NCBI GenBank assembly: GCA_026414385.1
Contig: JAOAJC010000004.1
Span: forward strand, 1 to 51,978
DNA length: 51,978 bases
Reading direction: 5' to 3'
Source of the DNA: Candidatus Pacearchaeota archaeon
Lineage (GTDB): Archaea > Nanobdellota > Nanobdellia > Pacearchaeales > GW2011-AR1
The position numbers were made by a program, and so were the translations under genes. This document shows positions 1 to 8,621 of the stretch, piece after piece. The notes beneath the pieces are model-generated. The model was not told where the DNA came from and made no database searches. It saw only the letters and a list, made by a program, of their open reading frames with translations. Numbering within the stretch: position 1 is the first letter of the stretch; each line of letters starts with the position of its first letter.

Positions 1-14
1 TGTATAAGAGACAG
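1..14. other. Nextera/Tn5 mosaic-end remnant (library artefact)
   Basis: The first 14 bases, TGTATAAGAGACAG, equal the 3' part of the Tn5 transposase mosaic end used in Nextera libraries. They sit exactly at the sequence end, inside an otherwise open reading frame on the minus strand. They are best read as untrimmed adapter, so genomic sequence starts at about base 15 and the window starts at a contig end. Confidence 0.9.
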
Positions 15-2941
15 CAACCACTAACATCCAAACCACCAATTTTGTTACCTTCTATTCTAAAAAACTTTGTCTTAACAATATTAGTTATAGATGTTTTAGA
101 AACCCCAAAATCAGCCAACAATCCTTTTCTTTTCTCGCTCTCTCTTATCCTATTCAAAATTTCTTGCTCGTCTCTTATCCTATTTGCTATTGAATTAGCT
201 TCTTCCTTTGCACTTCTGATTCCAGCTTTTTCTAATTTCAAATTATAATACAAATCTCTTAACTCATTATAGGAATAAGCAACTCTTCCCTTCTCATCCA
301 TTCCCTTTAATGCTTCTACCCTCTGATCATTTGGAAATTCTTTTTTCAATTTTTCCAATAATAATTGTGAAGCTCTTTGCGAATCAACGCTATCTCCCCC
401 AGCAAATATGTTTTTCTTTGTTGTTATTCCAGGGCTATTCTCTATGTTTTTTATTTCATTATTAACTTCATTTAAGGTCTTCTTCCTCATCTCAATCTCT
501 CTGTTTATATCTGCCTCATTCGCATTTAAGCACTGTGTTAAACTATAATACTTATTTCCAGGTCCTGACATAGCCCTACATCTCTCAATCCAGCCATTCT
601 TTCCACTCATTGTCTGTTCTCTCGCCATTGCCCCGCCACTAAATCCCAAAATAGTATTTTTCAATATCAAAGCACTAGAAGTTGCAAAACAAACGCTCTT
701 CATTGCTGTCACAACCTTTCCTAACTTTTCAGATATTTTCTCAAAATCATTTATTGTCTTGTTTAAACTCTTTATTGCCTCTCTCTTCCTGTCAGGACTT
801 AATTTTATTGCTCTTTTTTCTATTCCTATTTTTATTGTTAAATTAGTTTGTGTTGTCGTCCCTGCAACTTTTGGAGTCAATATGACTTTGGCAACTTTCG
901 CCATTTCAACTTTTTCCAATCTAATATTTTCTCCAGAACCCTCGCATAATTCCTCCCCGCTCGTTCCTAATTTCATTGTTTTAGTTTTCTTTAATTCTAT
1001 TGTCGCACCTCTCTGAGCAGCAACCCTACAATAAACCCCCACCTCAACCTCTTCCGAACTTATTACCTTATTTAACCTTAAATGCGTTATCTTTTTCGCT
1101 GTCTTTGAACTATCCATTCTAATTTCATTATCAGAAATTGTCTTTCCAATGAAACTTCTATTTCCAGAAAATTCTTCTTGTTCTAAATTCACAATTAAAT
1201 TATTAATGCTAAAATCAGCATTTGGTTTCTTTATTAGTTCAAAAACATCAACCAATCTTATTATCCTAAATTTCCCATCAATTTTTCCATTAAATACAGC
1301 ATTTTCGTCACTAAAAACAATCAACCTATTTAATTGTTCTTTATAACTTTCTATCTCTTTTGAGTTAGGATATTTTTCTATTAACTCTTTCAAAATTTTT
1401 ATCTCTGTCTCTTTTTTGTAACCAATTATTTTTGGTTCTCTCGCTAACTCTAACGCCCTCTTCAACGCAATCTCCCCATACAAATCAGAACCCTCTACCT
1501 CTGACTTTCTCTCAGCAGGATAATCTCTTGCGACTTTCAGATACGCTTCTATTGCCTCATTAAAAGCTTTCTCAGCATCCTCATTTGGTAAAGGAATATC
1601 AAAAAATATTCTGCTTTCCTCGGCTTTATCACTCTTTTCACCAATCCGACTTATTTCCAAAAGTATATTTCTTAACTGCTTATACCAACCCTCATTTGAT
1701 TTATACTCATTACCAACATCTTCTTTTTCATTAACAACAACCTTATCTAACTTATCAAGACTCTCTCCAAAAAACAATTTATTGCTTATATTAATCCCAT
1801 AAAACCCTTTCTTTATTAGTCCGACATCTTGTTTTAACTCAACATACCAATACACGCGATTATCTTTAGAATATTGTTTAGGAATAAGTACTTTTCCATC
1901 AGGCGTCTTTAATTCCCTCACAAAAGAACTATCTCTTAATTTCAATTCTAACGCAAAATTTCCAACACCTCTACAATTTAAACTAACCTTTCCTGTTCCA
2001 GGAGTTTTCCCGGCTTCAACTTTATAAACCTTACATCTTCCATTATCAAATGTTGTCCCTTCTGTTACAACATAACTATTTGTTCCATCATCACTTGTTA
2101 CCTCTATTCTTGCTCTCTTTACCCCAGAAACATATCCTGAAAAATAAGCATCTAAACCTGCCTGGCAATAATATCCCGGCAAATAAAAAGTATTTGCACT
2201 CTTTCCCAATTCTGCTTTTATCTCGCCGATTTTTAAATCTCCCTGATAAACTCCAAGATAAGCATTATTTGCGTCACTCCCTAACAATCTTAAAAAATAT
2301 CTTCCATTCCAAAAACCATATTTAGTTTTCTCGCTCTCCCATTTAGCATCACTTACCTCTTCTAATAAAAATTCCGTTCTGCCTATGCCGATTGCATTCC
2401 CTGCCTCATACTCAATCTGTCCTGTCAAATTAACCTCAACATAATCAGATAAATTTTTCTCAACAGGATTTCTCTTTAGAATTATCACAGCATAACCAAT
2501 ATTATTTATTAACGGACTATTTAATAATGTCTCTCTTGTCCTTAAAGCCGCTCTAGCAGGATGAAATCCAACTCCAGCAACTTCTTTTGGATAACTCCCA
2601 ACGAATCTTATGTTATCTATTGATTTAATATTTAACAACGGATTAATTTGTAAAGCTTCAATCTGACAAAATACAGGCACGTTTTGCTCAGCCAACAAAT
2701 CACTTCTAACCACCATTGGCTCGCACCCAGCTATCCCTGTCTGCAAAATAAAATCTTGCCTTGCCTTGCAATCTTCTACACTTGCAACTTGCGGCCAATA
2801 AACACTCACTCTTCCAGCATAATATGTCTGATAATTCGGCTGCATCTGATAACTTGAATAAAACCCGCTTGCAGCACTTATTAAATCTGCACTAAACAAA
2901 ATCATTAGAAAGGTTAAAACAAATAAAATAATTTTCCTCAT
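15..2941 (-). CDS. Large secreted protein, 3' end cut by contig edge
   Basis: An open frame of about 975 codons runs from ATG 2941 into the contig edge without a stop; the last four or five codons fall in adapter sequence. The N-terminus is a Sec-type signal peptide: basic MRK, a hydrophobic stretch to about residue 20, then a small-residue cleavage region near LISAASG. The mature part is long and polar, with scattered cysteines. A region near residues 435-500 has repeated helical segments of TPR-like character (for example EIALKRALELA), followed by beta-rich stretches and further coiled-coil-like helices. Its ATG lies one base after the stop of the 614-residue class III signal protein, so the two are probably translated together and exported to the same surface structure. 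I do not recognise a named family. The C-terminus is missing. Confidence 0.88.
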
Positions 2942-2942
2942 T

Positions 2943-4787
2943 TTAATATTCCACCCCCACGCTTAATGCCTCAAACAACTCAAAATTCTTTTGCAATTCC
3001 TCTAACGAATTTGGTTTATCCAACAATCCCACCTCCAATTTTAATTTGTCTCTTTCTAAATCACTTGTCAATAAATAAATCTCTCCCCTCCCACCACCAA
3101 TTAGAGCATTTTCTATCTTTGTTTCAGGAATCTCCACATTATAACACTTTCTTTCTGTTAACCCAAAAAATCCACCCAACGCCCCTTTCGGCTCCTCAAC
3201 ACACTGCTCTTTCGTTGTCGCAGGCAACACTAAACTTGAATTAGAATAAACATAAACACTCACATTATAAAATCCCTCTGCTAACTTCACATTTTTAACT
3301 TCTGGCAAAACCGCATTTATCTGTCTCTGCCCGTTGTCAAAAATAACCAATGCCATCTCGTTTAATACCTTTCCACCACTTTTTACTTCTAACTCAACAT
3401 TATACTCTTTATCCATTATAACATCAGCAACCACCTCTTCATTAGTTGAAAATATCTGTTTATTGTCAAAATATCCTTCTTTTTTTGTTATTAAGATTCC
3501 ATTATAACAAGCGGGCGCCTTTCCAACAAACCTTCCATCAACACTCTCGCCCAATCTACACCTCTGATTTAAGCACTGATAACTTATCTCAGCATCCAAT
3601 CTATTTAAATTAACATCATAAACATTTACCTCTATATTTTGCGTTTTATATGCACAGATGTCCGGCATTTCCTCTTCCGAAATAATCTCGGAATACACTC
3701 CCTCTCGTGGTAAATTCTTGTCTATAACAGCAACCATCGCAAACTGAAATGTTTCCATTCCATCAGAAACCTGTATTAAGACAGGATAATAAATATCATA
3801 AACAAAATGATACGGGGCATAACAAAATCCCATAACACCCATTCCCTCTTGCATCCCAACTGGTTCAGCAATCATTAATTCTTCATCAGCACCATGAATC
3901 TCTATCTTAGTTGGCCATCTTCTTGAATAAATTAAATTAACATCACTCCCAATATCACTCGCAACAACAAAATAATTTCCTTTTTTCTCTTTCCCAAAAC
4001 TTATCGCCCCAATATTAGCAGATAATGCCTCTCTCAACTCTTCAATTACCTCTCTCGTCTTCCAAACTTTTCCAGAACAACCCAACTCAACCCCATCAAC
4101 AGGAGCATAAGCCCTTAAAACATCAATCCCATATTTTTCCAAAAACAAATCCTTGTTTTCTTTGTTATATATCTTAATCGCATCATCATATAACTTACCA
4201 ATCTTACTATTTATCTCAACACTATGCTTACTCCTCCTTGCACTCCCACCCCCCTCTTTATAAACTAACAAAGGAACATTTACATCAACTCTAACGACAT
4301 TATTAGAAATACTAACCCAAACATTACTTACATCACTAAGATTTATTAAAAACCCTTCCCCATAATATTTTTCAAAATTACAATTATTTACTTTTCTTGC
4401 AATATATTCTGAAATTTGTTTTTCAATCTCGCTCTTTGTTGGCACCTGCTCCTTTTGCAAACCATTATTTGCCACATAATACCAATAAGGAACAGGAAAA
4501 CCTAAAAAATTCAATTGATTTCCTGTCGGAACCAACTCACTCCCTGGGACATATTCAGGAACATCAACATATCCTCCCTGGCTCTCTGCCAAACTAATTG
4601 CTAACTCTGCTTCTTTTTTTATGCAAGATTCATATTGTGTATAAATGGGCTGAAATTCTGGAGAAATTCTCTCACCAACATAATAACTAACTAAAAAATA
4701 CCCTAATATCACGCCAACAACAACAAGCGCAACAATTACATAAATCGCAACCTGTCCTTTCTTACCATCAAAAAATTGCCACCTCAT
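2943..4787 (-). CDS. Large class III signal-peptide (prepilin-like) protein, 614 aa
   Basis: The N-terminus has the archaeal class III signal layout: a charged leader ending in GKKGQ at about residues 8-12, then a hydrophobic helix to about residue 35, as in substrates of a PibD/EppA-type prepilin peptidase. The rest (about 575 residues) is an extracellular beta-rich domain with cysteine pairs such as CLNQRC near residue 400, far larger than a normal pilin. It sits between a 60-residue unknown gene and the very large secreted protein, in one minus-strand operon. The prepilin peptidase at 24005-24871 could process it. It may be a tip adhesin or a minor pilin; that role is inferred, as no named domain is recognised. 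Confidence 0.88.
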   Translation of the reverse strand: MRWQFFDGKKGQVAIYVIVALVVVGVILGYFLVSYYVGERISPEFQPIYTQYESCIKKEAELAISLAESQGGYVDVPEYVPGSELVPTGNQLNFLGFPVPYWYYVANNGLQKEQVPTKSEIEKQISEYIARKVNNCNFEKYYGEGFLINLSDVSNVWVSISNNVVRVDVNVPLLVYKEGGGSARRSKHSVEINSKIGKLYDDAIKIYNKENKDLFLEKYGIDVLRAYAPVDGVELGCSGKVWKTREVIEELREALSANIGAISFGKEKKGNYFVVASDIGSDVNLIYSRRWPTKIEIHGADEELMIAEPVGMQEGMGVMGFCYAPYHFVYDIYYPVLIQVSDGMETFQFAMVAVIDKNLPREGVYSEIISEEEMPDICAYKTQNIEVNVYDVNLNRLDAEISYQCLNQRCRLGESVDGRFVGKAPACYNGILITKKEGYFDNKQIFSTNEEVVADVIMDKEYNVELEVKSGGKVLNEMALVIFDNGQRQINAVLPEVKNVKLAEGFYNVSVYVYSNSSLVLPATTKEQCVEEPKGALGGFFGLTERKCYNVEIPETKIENALIGGGRGEIYLLTSDLERDKLKLEVGLLDKPNSLEELQKNFELFEALSVGVEY

Positions 4788-4794
4788 TTTTTTA

Positions 4795-4977
4795 TTAAAC
4801 CCACACCCCCTTATTTATCACCCAATTCTCCAATCCCCTATCCACAAATTCTATCATTATTTGCATTTCATTAATCTTATTACCCCTCGCTCTGTTATTT
4901 ATTATTTGTATTGTTGAATCTATTCCAAAAGCATTTAATGTCTCTATCAGCGATTTTTTATTATCTTCTGCAACCAT
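4795..4977 (-). CDS. Hypothetical protein, 60 aa
   Basis: A 60-residue frame with no recognised domain. It starts at ATG 4977, inside the 3' end of the preceding 46-codon gene (17-base overlap), and its stop lies 7 bases before the ATG of the 614-residue prepilin-like gene. That spacing suggests translational coupling in one operon. The sequence is mixed alpha/beta (NAFGIDSTIQIINNRARGN in the middle) with no signal peptide or membrane helix, so it is probably cytoplasmic. A role as partner of the small upstream regulator is only a guess from position. Confidence 0.55.
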   Translation of the reverse strand: MVAEDNKKSLIETLNAFGIDSTIQIINNRARGNKINEMQIMIEFVDRGLENWVINKGVWV

Positions 4978-5101
4978 TATTTCTTTCCCCCACTCTCTTT
5001 TTTATTAATTCCATAATCTCGCTATTAATATCTTTATCTATAATTTCTTTAAATCTCTCCCACAATCTCTCGTCCTCAATTAAAAGTAAATATTTTTTCA
5101 T
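4961..5101 (-). CDS. Small ribbon-helix-helix-like protein, 46 aa
   Basis: ATG 5101 opens a 46-codon frame ending at TAA 4961. The layout is a short beta strand (KKYLLLIED), a helix (ERLWERFKEII), a turn (DKDIN) and a second helix (SEIMELIKKRVGE). This matches the strand-helix-helix order of CopG/MetJ-type DNA-binding proteins. It heads the operon that encodes the prepilin-like and large secreted proteins, so it could be an autoregulator of that operon. A GAGG stretch lies just upstream of the ATG. There is no toxin-like partner beyond the unknown 60-residue gene. The fold assignment rests on pattern only. Confidence 0.5.
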   Translation of the reverse strand: MKKYLLLIEDERLWERFKEIIDKDINSEIMELIKKRVGERNNGCRR

Positions 5102-5300
5102 CCTCTTTTCTCATCTATTTTATCAATAATATACTATAAAAATCTTTCTTATTTATTAAATTACTTAGTAATTAACTTAATAATAAAAGACAAAACCTGA
5201 TAAAGTTATTCATTCGTCAACCAAACAATTTAGCTAATTTAAAATAACAAATACCATTATCTTTATTTTTATAATTCTCTTAAAAATGTGCTTTCAAAAA

Positions 5301-5372
5301 TGGCCTCACCCGGAGTCGAACCGGGGTTCCATCCACGTCAAAGATGTGTCCTAACCGCTAGACTATGAGGCC
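5301..5372 (-). tRNA. tRNA-Val (GAC)
   Basis: A full cloverleaf on the minus strand. The acceptor GGCCTCA pairs with TGAGGCC and the discriminator is A. The D-stem is GTCT/GGAC, the anticodon stem CATCT/GGATG, and the loop TTGACGT gives anticodon GAC. The T-arm is CCCGG-TTCGACT-CCGGG. CCA is not encoded and there is no intron. A second valine tRNA follows 69 bases away on the same strand. Confidence 0.95.
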
Positions 5373-5441
5373 AAACATATAAGCACAATAAAATCACTAT
5401 TTAATATTTACTAACCTAAAAATCAAAGCAAGCCATAAAAA

Positions 5442-5512
5442 TGGCCCTACCAAGAATCGAACTTGGGCCCCCTCCATGTGAAAGAGGTGTTCTGCCATTA
5501 AACCATAGGGCC
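5442..5512 (-). tRNA. tRNA-Val (CAC)
   Basis: A cloverleaf on the minus strand. The acceptor GGCCCTA pairs with TAGGGCC, discriminator A. The D-stem is GTTT/GAAC, the anticodon stem CCTCT/GGAGG, and the loop TTCACAT gives anticodon CAC. The T-arm is CCAAG-TTCGATT-CTTGG. CCA is not encoded. With the neighbouring GAC gene it covers three of the four valine codons. Confidence 0.95.
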
Positions 5513-5576
5513 TTATCAATAAAATCCCCCCTATAAATAAAAACCTTTTTAACCTCTTTTCTATCAATAATTTCAT

Positions 5577-5695
5577 GCCTGCATAGCTCAGTCGGTAGAG
5601 CAACAGTTTTGTATAATGCGATTGCATCGCAAACATTTGATGCAATATGCACTCAAATGAACTGTGGGTCGGGGGTTCGATTCCCTCTGCAGGCT
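5577..5695 (+). tRNA. tRNA-Thr (TGT) with a 46-base intron
   Basis: The acceptor GCCTGCA pairs with TGCAGGC and the discriminator is T. The D-arm is GCTC/GAGC, the anticodon stem ACAGT/ACTGT, and the T-arm GGGGG-TTCGATT-CCCTC with one G-T pair. The anticodon loop TTTGTA-A gives TGT after removal of 5614-5659, between positions 37 and 38, the usual archaeal intron site. The gene is followed at once by a structured element that repeats its 3' end. Confidence 0.93.
5614..5659 (+). other. Archaeal tRNA intron with bulge-helix-bulge splice site
   Basis: A 46-base intron after position 37. TTTG (5608-5611) pairs with CAAA (5654-5657) as the four-base-pair central helix. It is flanked by three-base bulges TAT (5612-5614) and TGA (5658-5660), each to be cut after the second base, which matches the strict splicing endonuclease motif. 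The intron body folds on itself through TTGCATC and GATGCAA. Confidence 0.9.
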
Positions 5696-5798
5696 TTGTC
5701 TAATGGGAATCGAACAGGTTCGATTCACTTCAAAACTCCATGTTTTGAAGTCACAGCGGAACGAAGTTCTGCTCGTGCCTCTGCAGGCTTTGTCTAAT
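5684..5798 (+). repeat. tRNA-3'-end-linked structured element, copy A
   Basis: A 21-base direct repeat starting CCTCTGCAGGCT, holding the 3' end of tRNA-Thr plus the next 9 bases, occurs at 5684-5704 and again at 5778-5798. Between them lie an inverted copy of the tRNA T-loop (GAATCGAAC, 5707-5715), a direct copy (GTTCGATTC, 5718-5726), a 10-bp hairpin (ACTTCAAAAC 5727-5736 with GTTTTGAAGT 5742-5751), and a second hairpin (AGCGGAAC 5755-5762 with GTTCTGCT 5766-5773) closed by loop GAA. Relative to the tRNA, 51 bases are inserted between the T-loop and the 3' T-stem strand of the second copy. Copy B behind tRNA-Arg has the same plan. Confidence 0.85.
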
Positions 5799-5920
5799 AG
5801 AAATCAAAGTTCTTCTCATACATCACCAAATTTCTTTCCAAATTTTAATTAGAGAAACTAAATAAAAATAATGCAATCAAAATACAAATAAACCATTCAA
5901 TCAAAAACCAATTTTAAAAT

Positions 5921-6256
5921 TTAAAATTTATCTGCAAACTTTCCAATCAATGGAATATATCTCTTCTCCTCACTAACAGAATAAATCATTCCTATTATCC
6001 AAAGCAAAACCCACCCAATCCATAAAACACTCATCAAAAACCAACCAATAAAAGGCAAAAATACAAAAATCATTCCAATAACCCACAAAATTACAGAAGC
6101 AATAAACAACACCAATCCTTGTTTTGCATAAAACATAACATAATCATCATCTTTCTTTGTTGCTAACGCAATTATAAATCCAATTACAGTTAAAAAAACG
6201 CCTAAAAAAGCAAAAAGCTTCCTCTCACCATCATTGCTCTTTCCCTTTTTTACCAT
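5921..6256 (-). CDS. DUF4870/Tic20-like small membrane protein
   Basis: A 111-residue protein starting at ATG 6256; a TTTATAG box lies about 28 bases upstream. It has a basic N-terminus and four hydrophobic segments. The motif VMFYAKQGLVLFI in the middle and the C-terminal IPLIGKFADKF resemble the DUF4870 membrane family. No enzymatic residues are visible and the function of that family is not settled. It stands alone between the tRNA cluster and the GINS gene. A longer start with TTG at 6268 is possible but less likely. Confidence 0.7.
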   Translation of the reverse strand: MVKKGKSNDGERKLFAFLGVFLTVIGFIIALATKKDDDYVMFYAKQGLVLFIASVILWVIGMIFVFLPFIGWFLMSVLWIGWVLLWIIGMIYSVSEEKRYIPLIGKFADKF

Positions 6257-6463
6257 TAAACAAACCAAACGAAATATCTATAAAAACCTTTCCAAAATCA
6301 AACTGATCCTATCACTTAAACAAGCGAATCATAAGTATCAACCCCTATAATTACTTAATCCTAAGATTAATTCCAAGCTGTTCTAACTAAATTAGATATA
6401 AATGAAAATTTTAATGTTTGATTTGTCAAGATTAAACTAACAGAAACCCAAAATCCAATAATT

Positions 6464-7027
6464 TTATTTAACAGCTTCATCCACAAAACTTGCCTTTCCG
6501 CTTGAGACCAAAATCTCACAAACAGCAGCGTCCAAATTTGCCAACTCTCCCGCCATAAAAGGCCCCACCACATTACCAAACATATCAACAAACTGCTCAA
6601 CATTCTGCTTAAAAATTATCATTTTATTTTTGTTCTCAACCTCCCCTTTCTTCCCATTAAAAATCTTTCCGATTTCTTTGTCTTCTTCTTCAAATGATTT
6701 TACCAATTTCTCAAATAATTCTCTCTCAAAAGATAGCATATTCTCATAATCTCTTTTCATTATTCCTGTTTCTGCTGCAATAAAAACAAGATTCAATATT
6801 TTTTTCTTTCTCCTTAACATTAATTCCTTAAAAAGCGCAATTGAATTTTCTAATTGTTTTTTTGTCTTTGTTGTTGCATCACTAAAAAAATCAGATATGT
6901 TACTTTGTTCTCTTTTCTCTTGTATATACTCTGAAAACTCATCAAGAAAATTTTTTGGCAAAGCCTGTAAATTTTCACTAAATTTCTCTTTTCTTAACAA
7001 CTCATACAAATCATTGTAACTTATCAT
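6464..7027 (-). CDS. Archaeal GINS complex protein (Gins51 type)
   Basis: GINS joins MCM and the RecJ-like GAN protein in the archaeal replicative helicase complex. The 187-residue protein has a long helical A domain, in which the run KKKILNLVFIAAETG near residue 75 is typical of archaeal GINS. A short C-terminal beta B domain (QFVDMFGNVVGPF, then ILVSSGKA) follows. An A domain before the B domain is the Gins51/Sld5-Psf1 arrangement. A TTTATAAA box lies 22-29 bases before the ATG, so the mRNA is probably leaderless. The next gene downstream in the same direction is the DUF4870-like membrane gene. A RecJ-like gene lies at 15100, which fits a complete helicase module in this genome. Confidence 0.85.
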   Translation of the reverse strand: MISYNDLYELLRKEKFSENLQALPKNFLDEFSEYIQEKREQSNISDFFSDATTKTKKQLENSIALFKELMLRRKKKILNLVFIAAETGIMKRDYENMLSFERELFEKLVKSFEEEDKEIGKIFNGKKGEVENKNKMIIFKQNVEQFVDMFGNVVGPFMAGELANLDAAVCEILVSSGKASFVDEAVK

Positions 7028-7048
7028 AAAATTTCTTTCCCATCTAAG

Positions 7049-7056
7049 TTTATAAA
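7049..7056 (-). promoter_or_regulatory. TATA box of the GINS gene
   Basis: TTTATAAA on the minus strand, 22-29 bases before ATG 7027. With transcription starting about 25 bases downstream of a TATA box, this leaves essentially no leader. Confidence 0.65.
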
Positions 7057-7115
7057 AATAATTACACTTCTATATACCCTCTAAATTATTTGTAAAATCG
7101 TCAAAACCCATCAAT

Positions 7116-8357
7116 TTATTTCATCAAGTTATTCCTAATAATCTTATCCCACTTAAACCTTTTTCCCTTTAACCCCTCGCTCTCAACAAATCTCTTCTCA
7201 CTTTCTATTTTTGATGGATAAATCAGCACAGGAACAGCTTTAGAAGAATGTGCTTTTTTCTTACACGAAGTTGTATGGTCTGGCAAAATAATTAATTTCT
7301 TATCCTCAATAAAATCTTTCAAAAAAGAGAAAAACTCTCTATCAATAAGTTCTATCATCTTTACTTTTTCAATTGCCCTGCCATCATGCCCCGGCACATC
7401 TGTTTCCTTAAAATGTATGTAAAAATAATCAATTTTATTTTTGTTCATTTCAAGCATTCTTTTTGCCTCTATAATTGCCTTTTTCAACCCATCATAAAGA
7501 TTTGAATAAATGTCTTCACCTTTTAATTCAGGATAAACAAACCTATAGATTTTCATCCCAAATGTTTTTGCAATTCCTATCTCAAGAGGCATATATCCCA
7601 AAGCCATCCACTTGCCTTTTAATTTAGTTATTTTTCCAACCCTTCCTCCGCCTCTGCAAAAAATAAAATTGGCAGGAAGAAGTCCCTTTTTTATCCTTTC
7701 CAAATTTAATTTGTGTTTATTTAAAATTTTAAAACTCTCCCTTACAAAATTATTTACTATCTCAGCAGCAAGATAAGAATCTTTTTTGTTATCCAACGCT
7801 CTCGCAAAATTAAACTTTCCCTTGTCAATCCCAGTTGCTCCTTTACTCGTATAACCAATATCAATATTAGATATTTTTGCGTTAAAATTTCCTTTTATTA
7901 CCAACACTCCCCTGTGTTGTATTCCCGGAACAAACTTAATCTCACAACCATTTATTAAACCAATTTTAGAATTTATCGCTTCTGCTAAAATTTCTGCTTC
8001 TCTTGTTGTTAATGTCCTTCCAACTCTCCTATCAACAACATTCCTGCTCTCTAAATTATCTATTGTCCCAAAATTACATCTAAATGCTAAATCACCCCTC
8101 TCAACTTTCATATCTAATCCGTTTGCTTCCAACCATCCTCTCGGAATTTCTTCAGGATTATACCCAAACAAAGAAACAACTGCCGCCGAAGATTCTGGAG
8201 CAACTCCTTTTTTTATTGAATAACCATACCCTATTTTTGATTTTCTCGCAATTTTATCAAGATTTTTTGTTTCAGCTTTTTCAAGCGGAGTCCTTCCACC
8301 CAATTCTAAACACAGCTCATCAGCAACCCCGTCAATAACAACAACCACCCCTTTCAT
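7116..8357 (-). CDS. apgM: 2,3-bisphosphoglycerate-independent phosphoglycerate mutase, archaeal type
   Basis: Interconverts 3- and 2-phosphoglycerate in glycolysis and gluconeogenesis in the cytoplasm. The start KGVVVVIDGVADE carries the first metal-binding aspartate, followed by TPLEKAETKNLDKIA, the serine-containing PESSAAVVSLFGY (the likely phosphoserine site), and the C-terminal metal-ligand motifs KETDVPGHDGR and LPDHTTSC. These are the alkaline-phosphatase-superfamily signatures of archaeal iPGM. Length is 413 residues, normal for the family. I chose ATG 8357 because the homology starts there and a TATA box sits 22-29 bases upstream. A frame extension to 8444 would run through that promoter. 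Confidence 0.9.
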   Translation of the reverse strand: MKGVVVVIDGVADELCLELGGRTPLEKAETKNLDKIARKSKIGYGYSIKKGVAPESSAAVVSLFGYNPEEIPRGWLEANGLDMKVERGDLAFRCNFGTIDNLESRNVVDRRVGRTLTTREAEILAEAINSKIGLINGCEIKFVPGIQHRGVLVIKGNFNAKISNIDIGYTSKGATGIDKGKFNFARALDNKKDSYLAAEIVNNFVRESFKILNKHKLNLERIKKGLLPANFIFCRGGGRVGKITKLKGKWMALGYMPLEIGIAKTFGMKIYRFVYPELKGEDIYSNLYDGLKKAIIEAKRMLEMNKNKIDYFYIHFKETDVPGHDGRAIEKVKMIELIDREFFSFLKDFIEDKKLIILPDHTTSCKKKAHSSKAVPVLIYPSKIESEKRFVESEGLKGKRFKWDKIIRNNLMK

Positions 8358-8378
8358 ACTTATTATCACTGTTCCAAA

Positions 8379-8386
8379 CTTATAAA
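8379..8386 (-). promoter_or_regulatory. TATA box of apgM
   Basis: TTTATAAG on the minus strand, 22-29 bases before ATG 8357. It supports the shorter start of apgM and a leaderless transcript. Confidence 0.65.
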
Positions 8387-8592
8387 ACTTTATGTCATAA
8401 CAAGTTTTATTTAATCCGATTTTACTATTAAACCCTTTATTCACTAAAATATCAAAAATCGCATTATCTTAAAAACCCAAATCCATAATAAAAGCACATA
8501 AAACAATACAAAATTAATCTTTTATTAACAAATTATAATAGCAAACACGTCATCAGATTATTATCAATTAATTGTTTCTGTCATTGGCTATA

Positions 8593-8600
8593 TTTATATA
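8593..8600 (+). promoter_or_regulatory. TATA box of ftsY
   Basis: TTTATATA, 22-29 bases before the ftsY ATG at 8622. The spacing implies a leaderless mRNA. Confidence 0.65.
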
Positions 8601-8621
8601 TGATAAAACCTATATTCAAAC

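Noticed and set aside
5684-5798. Reading the direct repeats behind tRNA-Thr as a CRISPR array
   Set aside because: There are two full copies only, the repeat is a tRNA end, the interval is a structured core, and no cas gene is in the window.
5684-5798. Reading the repeated tRNA 3' end as attL/attR of an integrated virus or plasmid
   Set aside because: Only about 94 bases lie between the repeats, with no integrase, and the same core occurs at a different tRNA. A simple excision scar would not share the core.
5397-5852. Short frames across the tRNA cluster and copy A of the 3'-end element
   Set aside because: They translate tRNA genes and hairpins. The RNA features explain the sequence better.
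8358-8444. An N-terminal extension of apgM by 29 codons
   Set aside because: The extension contains the TATA box and lacks homology; ATG 8357 fits both promoter spacing and family start.
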